NCBI GenBank assembly: GCA_050288705.1
Contig: JBNKEI010000068.1
Span: forward strand, 1 to 55,231
DNA: 55,231 nt
Direction: 5' to 3'
From: JBNKEI01 sp050288705
GTDB lineage: Bacteria; Myxococcota; Myxococcia; Myxococcales; UBA5297
Shown here: one piece after another, positions 51,064-55,231 of the stretch
Layout of the letters: every line of letters begins with the position of its first letter
Numbering within the stretch: position 1 is the first letter of the stretch
The notes under the pieces: generated by a model
What the model was told of the DNA's origin: nothing
The model's database searches: none
Seen by the model: only the letters and a program-made list of their open reading frames with translations
Translations under genes and position numbers: made by a program

Positions 51064-53004
51064 ATGGCTAGGTGCAAAACAGCGGACAAATCTTTAGAAG
51101 TATGGTTGGAAAAAAAAGCAATTGTGGGGGTCGAAACTGCTCAAGATACTAATTGCCATTCTTGTAATGGTCGATGCCTTAATACCGCTTTTGATCGCAT
51201 GCATGATCAGCGAGTCAAATGCAAATATGGCGAGCAAGGAATTTGCTGCCGACTTTGTTCTAATGGACCATGCCGGATAACTCCCGATAGTCCTCGTGGG
51301 GTATGCGGAGCAGATGCCGATACCATGGTGGCGCGGGGATTTTTGCGCGCAGTGGCCGCCGGTTCGGCTTGTTATCTGCACGTGGTTGAGGCAACGGCAA
51401 GAAGACTAGAGTCAATAGGTAATGGAAACAGTCCGTTAAAAATGCGGTCAGTGGCGGCATTGAAGCGGGTTGCTGATTTAATGGGGATACAGAGTACAGA
51501 TGTTAGTATTAACGACCTGGCAAAAAAAGTTTCGCAAACAGTGCTTGACGATTTATATAAACCTCGCGGAACAAACATGTCATTGGTGTCGAAACTTGCT
51601 CCCCAGAAAAGAATTGCTGTTTGGGAAAAATTGGGACTTCTTCCCGGGGGCGCTAAGTCCGAGGTTTTTGATGCCATTGTAAAGACCAGCACCAATCTAG
51701 GGTCTGATCCTGTTAACATGTTTTTACATTGTATAGAATTAGGAATTTGTACGGGAATTTATGGTTTGGCGCTAACTAATTTGCTGAATGACGCCATTAT
51801 GGGCGAGTCAGAAATTCGCGTGGCGCCATCCGGGTTTAGAACCCTGGATAGTAATTATGTTAATTTAGCAGTAACCGGACATAGTCATTCAGTGTTTAGT
51901 GGTTTGATTCAGTATCTAGAAAGCAAAGAAGCTCAGGCAGAAGCAGTTAAGGTTGGCGCCAAGGGAATTCGGATTGTGGGCCTGACTTGCGTAGGACAAG
52001 ACATGCAACTGCGAGCTGCGGCCGCCGATGAGTCGGTATTTGCCGGGCAAGCCGGAAATAACTTTACGCAAGAAGCATTACTGGCTACTGGCGCGGTAGA
52101 TACCGTAGTGAGCGAGTTCAATTGTACGCTTCCCGGTATAGAGGCTATTGCGCGCGATCAAAACATATTGCTTTTGTGTGTCGATGACGTTTGTAAACAA
52201 CGCGATGCCGAGCTATTGGAAGACACCTTTGGGCGCGAAATAGAGCTTGCGCAAACAATTGTGGCCAAGGCTTGCGCGCAATATGCGAAAAGAAGAAACA
52301 AAGTAGAAATAGATATTCCTAAAGACCATGGTCGGGATGACGTTGTTACGGGAATTTCTGAGACAAGTTTGGTGAAATTTTTGGGAGGCACTCTCGAACC
52401 GGTAATTTCTCTTCTGAAGAGCGGAGCAATAAAAGGGGTTGCCGGTATTCTGGGATGTTCCAATCTTGCTGCTGGCGGGCACGATGTGTCCACGGTGGCG
52501 CTCACTCAGGAACTAATAAAAAGAGACGTATTGGTACTGTCTGCTGGTTGCACTAGCGGTGGTCTTTCCAATTGTGGTTTGTGTTCTCCTGATGCAGCCG
52601 AATTAGCCGGTCCTGGTTTAAAAGCGGTATGTAAAAAACTAGGAATTCCACCAGTACTCAATTTTGGTCCATGTTTAGCAATTGGCAGAGTAGAAATGGT
52701 AGCCGCTGCATTGGCCGAGGCTCTGGGAGTCGATATTCCTGATCTACCAGTAGTAGTATCAGCGCCCCAATGGCTGGAAGAGCAAGCGTTGGCTGACGGG
52801 TGTTTTGCTCTTTCGCTGGGATTGACTCTGCATGTATGCCAGCCGCCTCCCATTCTCGGATCAAAACTGGCAACCCAGCTTTTAACTTCCGATTTGGAAA
52901 CACTGTTGGGAGGGAGAGTTTATGTGGAAGCAGACACCGCGGTAGCCGCTGAAGAATTTGTTGCCATTATGCGTCGAAAACTGGCCAAACTTGGAGTGGC
53001 TTAA
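51064..53004 (+). CDS. cooS: CooS-family Ni,Fe carbon monoxide dehydrogenase homologue
   Basis: 646 residues. The D-cluster cysteines (53, 61) and B-cluster cysteines (62, 65, 70, 81) are present in KCKYGEQGICCRLCSNGPC and GVCGAD. The C-cluster ligands are retained: His273 (TGHSHS), Cys309 (GLTCVG), Cys354 (EFNCTLP), Cys465 (GCSN), Cys496 (SAGCTSG) and Cys537 (FGPCLA). By unaided alignment to C. hydrogenoformans CODH-II, catalytic Lys563 corresponds to Gln574 (EEQALADG), and relay His93/96/99/102 to Tyr104, Val107, Ala110 and Arg113. An extra C-x2-C-x3-C (Cys31, 34, 38) precedes the core. CO oxidation is therefore uncertain; another redox reaction is possible. CooF-like and flavoprotein genes follow directly. 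Confidence 0.9.
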   Translation: MARCKTADKSLEVWLEKKAIVGVETAQDTNCHSCNGRCLNTAFDRMHDQRVKCKYGEQGICCRLCSNGPCRITPDSPRGVCGADADTMVARGFLRAVAAGSACYLHVVEATARRLESIGNGNSPLKMRSVAALKRVADLMGIQSTDVSINDLAKKVSQTVLDDLYKPRGTNMSLVSKLAPQKRIAVWEKLGLLPGGAKSEVFDAIVKTSTNLGSDPVNMFLHCIELGICTGIYGLALTNLLNDAIMGESEIRVAPSGFRTLDSNYVNLAVTGHSHSVFSGLIQYLESKEAQAEAVKVGAKGIRIVGLTCVGQDMQLRAAAADESVFAGQAGNNFTQEALLATGAVDTVVSEFNCTLPGIEAIARDQNILLLCVDDVCKQRDAELLEDTFGREIELAQTIVAKACAQYAKRRNKVEIDIPKDHGRDDVVTGISETSLVKFLGGTLEPVISLLKSGAIKGVAGILGCSNLAAGGHDVSTVALTQELIKRDVLVLSAGCTSGGLSNCGLCSPDAAELAGPGLKAVCKKLGIPPVLNFGPCLAIGRVEMVAAALAEALGVDIPDLPVVVSAPQWLEEQALADGCFALSLGLTLHVCQPPPILGSKLATQLLTSDLETLLGGRVYVEADTAVAAEEFVAIMRRKLAKLGVA

Positions 53005-53472
53005 ATGAAAAGAAAAATAATTGATATTTCACGATGTAGTGGCTGCCTTAATTGTGAAGCTGCCTGCATAGAAGCTAAAAAAGGCCGTATTGCGCCTGAT
53101 TTTTCGAAAAACGATTCAATAGAGTATTCCCGTAACAGGGTCGGCTTGACTAAAGACAAAACTCCCATGCCACAATTTTGCAGGCATTGCGAAGAGCCTT
53201 CCTGCGTGGAAGCATGTTCTTCAGGAGCGCTTAGTAAGAATAACGATGGTCTAGTGCTGATAGACCTAGAGCGTTGTGTTGGATGCTTTATGTGCGTAAT
53301 GAGCTGTCCCTATGGAATGCTGAGGCCTGCGGCAACCGGTGTAGTAGCTTGTAAATGCGATGCTTGCATAGAAAGAGAAGCAATGGCGTGCGTAGCGGCT
53401 TGTCCTTCTGGTTGTTTGAAAGAAAGCAATGAACCTGGGCCGTTGGTTGAGTACAAGATGCTGGAATATTGA
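53005..53472 (+). CDS. CooF-like four-cluster ferredoxin
   Basis: 155 residues with four cysteine groups for four 4Fe-4S clusters: CSGCLNCEAAC near residue 11, CRHCEEPSCVEAC, CVGCFMCVMSCP, and CKCDACIEREAMACVAACP. This is the DMSO-reductase-B/CooF layout. CooF carries electrons from CooS. The gene starts directly after the cooS stop with no gap. The next gene, a flavoprotein, would pass the electrons to NAD(P). There is no signal peptide, so it is cytoplasmic. Confidence 0.9.
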   Translation: MKRKIIDISRCSGCLNCEAACIEAKKGRIAPDFSKNDSIEYSRNRVGLTKDKTPMPQFCRHCEEPSCVEACSSGALSKNNDGLVLIDLERCVGCFMCVMSCPYGMLRPAATGVVACKCDACIEREAMACVAACPSGCLKESNEPGPLVEYKMLEY

Positions 53473-53485
53473 GCGAGGTCGCTAG

Positions 53486-54730
53486 ATGAAAACATACGCA
53501 ATCATCGGAAATAGCGCTGCTGGAGTGTGGGCCGCCAAATCAATACGACGGCTAGATGGTGTCGGAAAAATTTCTATGTTTGCTACGGATTCGTCCTTTT
53601 ATTCGCGGTGTCAATTACACAAAGCCGCGGTGGGGTTGAAGTCCGAAGAGAGCATTTCTTTCTTGCCTAATAATTTTATACGCGATCTGGATATTGATTT
53701 GCATTTCTCATGTAGAATCGAACAAATCAATGTAAAAGAAAAGAAATTACTCGCCCAGAATGGTAAAGAATATCCATTCGATGAGCTATTGGTGGCTACT
53801 GGAGCGACCGCTATTTTGCCAAGAATAAGTGGGTTGGAAGGGCCGGGGGTATTTGCCTTAAGAAGTATGCATGATGCCTTGGCAATTCGAAATTTCCTCC
53901 AGAATAGTCGGCAAGTAGCAGTGATAGGCTCGGGATTAGTAGGGTGCGAATTAGCGGCTGAATTGGCATCTATTGGCATAGCGGTCACTTTAATAGAATG
54001 TATGGAGCAGGTGCTGCCTTGCCAGTTAGATAGAGACATGGGCGCGGTGGCCAAAAGTCTTCTGGAGCGCAGTGGCGTGAAGGTCATATGTGGAGAAAAA
54101 ATAGTTGAGCTTCGCCGCAATGGGCAGGGGCTTCCTTCGAAATTGGTATTGGAGACCGGAAAACAAATCGATTGCGATTTAGTAATTGGCGCCACCGGGG
54201 TCAAGCCGGACATTAAGTTACTCCAAGAATGTGGGGCCCAGGTGAGAGGAGGAGTAGTAGTCGATACTCGCTGTCAAACTAGTCTACATTCCATCTACGC
54301 CGCGGGAGATGTAACTGAATGGCGCAATGAAGCAGGTAACTGGATACAAGCGGGAATATGGCCTACTGCAGCAAGGCAAGGGCTAGTGGCAGGGACCAAT
54401 ATGGCGGGAGGCAACAAACAAATAGAAAAAGAGGCAAAATCGCGGACTTCGTTTAATTTAATGGGAACAAAATTTGTATCGCTAGGAGAAGTATGCGCGC
54501 CAAATGATTCTTGTAAAAAACTAGTATACAAGTCCATAAATGCCTTAGGGCAGCCTTCAGTAAAAATATTTTATATAACCGACAAAAACTTAATAGGGGC
54601 AATTCTTTGGGGAGACATTTCTCAGGCAGGGCTTTATTATGACGCTATAGTTAATTGCCGAGAAATCAATAGTTTTCATCTAAGCGCTTTGGACGTGGCT
54701 ACATTTGGAAGCAGTGAGCGCTACATTTAG
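53486..54730 (+). CDS. FAD/NAD(P)-dependent oxidoreductase of the CODH cluster
   Basis: 414 residues with the two-dinucleotide-binding-domain fold. It starts YAIIGNSAAGVWAAKSIRR (FAD-binding; first loop GNSAAG in place of G-x-G-x-x-G). A second Rossmann motif, VAVIGSGLVGCELAAELASI, is near residues 147-166. The FAD-contact motif SIYAAGDVTEW is near 270. It resembles the FNOR proteins found with CooS and CooF in several anaerobes, which link CO or ferredoxin oxidation to NAD(P)H. Cys residues (SRCQLHK near 41-47) are not a disulfide pair. It starts 13 bp after the CooF-like gene and ends the operon. Confidence 0.88.
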   Translation: MKTYAIIGNSAAGVWAAKSIRRLDGVGKISMFATDSSFYSRCQLHKAAVGLKSEESISFLPNNFIRDLDIDLHFSCRIEQINVKEKKLLAQNGKEYPFDELLVATGATAILPRISGLEGPGVFALRSMHDALAIRNFLQNSRQVAVIGSGLVGCELAAELASIGIAVTLIECMEQVLPCQLDRDMGAVAKSLLERSGVKVICGEKIVELRRNGQGLPSKLVLETGKQIDCDLVIGATGVKPDIKLLQECGAQVRGGVVVDTRCQTSLHSIYAAGDVTEWRNEAGNWIQAGIWPTAARQGLVAGTNMAGGNKQIEKEAKSRTSFNLMGTKFVSLGEVCAPNDSCKKLVYKSINALGQPSVKIFYITDKNLIGAILWGDISQAGLYYDAIVNCREINSFHLSALDVATFGSSERYI

Positions 54731-54955
54731 AATGTTAAGAAATTAGGTTGGCGAAGCTGTGATGGCAACTGGGGCAGTGCTCTTTGGTACCTAAACCGTC
54801 CCCAGCCATTTATGCGGCAATATCCCGCGCATGAAGCACGGGAGCGACCCAGGATAACCCTTCGGCGTGGGAGATTATTCCTATTCTGGCTCCCCAGGTT
54901 TAAGGGTTAGAGGCATCGGTGAGTTTTTAGTTGCTCATCGAATAGTTTCTCCGAG
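54731..54955. other. Intergenic stretch after the CODH operon
   Basis: No gene is recognised. The stretch has GC-rich segments with short complementary pieces (for example CCCGCGCATGAAGCACGGG, 54826-54844) and may be structured RNA or a degenerate repeat. No T-run terminator is seen just after the operon. Confidence 0.3.
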
Positions 54956-54990
54956 CTTAGCTCTCTGCGCGTTCGGCGCCGAGAGCTAGG
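54956..54990. terminator. Long imperfect hairpin between the CODH operon and the last gene
   Basis: TAGCTCTC (54958-54965) pairs with GAGAGCTA (54981-54988). After one mismatch GCGC (54967-54970) pairs with GCGC (54976-54979), enclosing a five-base loop GTTCG. Outer bases extend the stem by two more pairs. It lies between two converging genes and may stop or stabilise transcripts from both sides, although no T-run follows. Confidence 0.45.
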
Positions 54991-55018
54991 TCGAGAGAAT
55001 AGGCCTCTCCGCCAATCC

Positions 55019-55231
55019 CTAATTGATCATAAGTTCACAATCCCTTGTGTCCGCGTGAGTAACAATCCAATCTTTTTTTGCTTTTTCGGTAAGCAGACTC
55101 CAAGGAGTTGATTTTTCTTCCTGTGCAGTAGGGGCGCGGAAATGAAACTGAAAGGGCAGGCTTTCATTTAACCCAACATCGTTAGGTGATTTAATGCTAA
55201 GAATTCGGTATCGATAATAGTTATTTTTGTT
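55019..55231 (-). CDS. C-terminal part of an unknown protein (partial)
   Basis: A minus-strand frame enters from the right edge and is open for 70 codons before TAG (55019-55021). The visible end reads YYRYRILSIKSPNDVGLN ... TEKAKKDWIVTHADTRDCE and ends ELMIN. The composition looks like a genuine coding region, with an evenly mixed C-terminal domain, but I recognise no family. The start lies outside the window. Confidence 0.55.
   Translation of the reverse strand, partial: NKNNYYRYRILSIKSPNDVGLNESLPFQFHFRAPTAQEEKSTPWSLLTEKAKKDWIVTHADTRDCELMIN

Overview
The window looks like chromosomal DNA of a Gram-negative, at least facultatively anaerobic bacterium. Lipid A and KDO genes (lpxK, two LpxL-type acyltransferases, kdsD), a BamD-like lipoprotein and pssA indicate an outer membrane. 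A class II (B12-dependent) ribonucleotide reductase, a CooS-CooF-flavoprotein cluster, an Rrf2 regulator and an EFR1-type flavodoxin/ferredoxin point to low-oxygen life. The FHA-DUF4388 protein, the HD-GYP/PilZ pair and a small protein beginning MLDAFIIEEI suggest a deltaproteobacterial or Myxococcota-like relative. That placement is an inference; no rRNA gene is present.

Layout. 1-424: start of a TrmO-like gene and a short, possibly frameshifted ORF (minus). 424-7706: LpxL-like acyltransferase, FabH-like synthase (minus), the overlapping trio miaB-vanZ-gamma carbonic anhydrase, a DUF2254 membrane protein and an OpgC-like membrane protein (minus). 8060-22458: a co-directional accessory cluster. 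It encodes a flavin reductase, an AGE-family protein with an N-terminal extension, a tandem DJ-1 protein, a benzoylformate-decarboxylase-like ThDP enzyme, an iron alcohol dehydrogenase, a SnoaL-VOC fusion, a zinc-less MDR reductase, an MBL hydrolase, a second DJ-1, ABM and Dabb small barrels and a GH13 enzyme. I know no described pathway with this set, and it is my main candidate for an undescribed system. 22546-28108: AlbA_2-type pseudogene, lpxK-lpxL-cca, a DnaA-box-like cluster, a receiver/histidine kinase and tRNA-Ala.

28460-42822: housekeeping and regulatory genes (TPR membrane protein, rho, bamD, lipoprotein, FHA-DUF4388, pssA, nrdJ with a possible attenuator, small conserved protein, LuxR-type regulator, kdsD, transaldolase). 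42823-45021: a patch of gene remnants. It holds a truncated Phd antitoxin, the C-terminal part of a GlxA-type AraC regulator, an SRPBCC gene interrupted by one in-frame TGA, and an EFR1 gene with an abnormal C-terminus. 45022-50015: PilZ, HD-GYP, enoyl-ACP reductase-like SDR, M32 carboxypeptidase and phosphoglycolate phosphatase-like HAD.

50266-54730: an anaerobic module consisting of a small Cys-rich protein, an Rrf2 regulator, CooS, a CooF-like ferredoxin and an FAD/NAD oxidoreductase. A perfect palindrome between rrf2 and cooS is the likely operator. CooS keeps all recognisable metal-cluster ligands. By my unaided alignment it lacks the catalytic lysine and the histidine relay of characterised CO dehydrogenases, so its reaction is open to question. 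The window ends in the C-terminal part of an unknown gene (minus).
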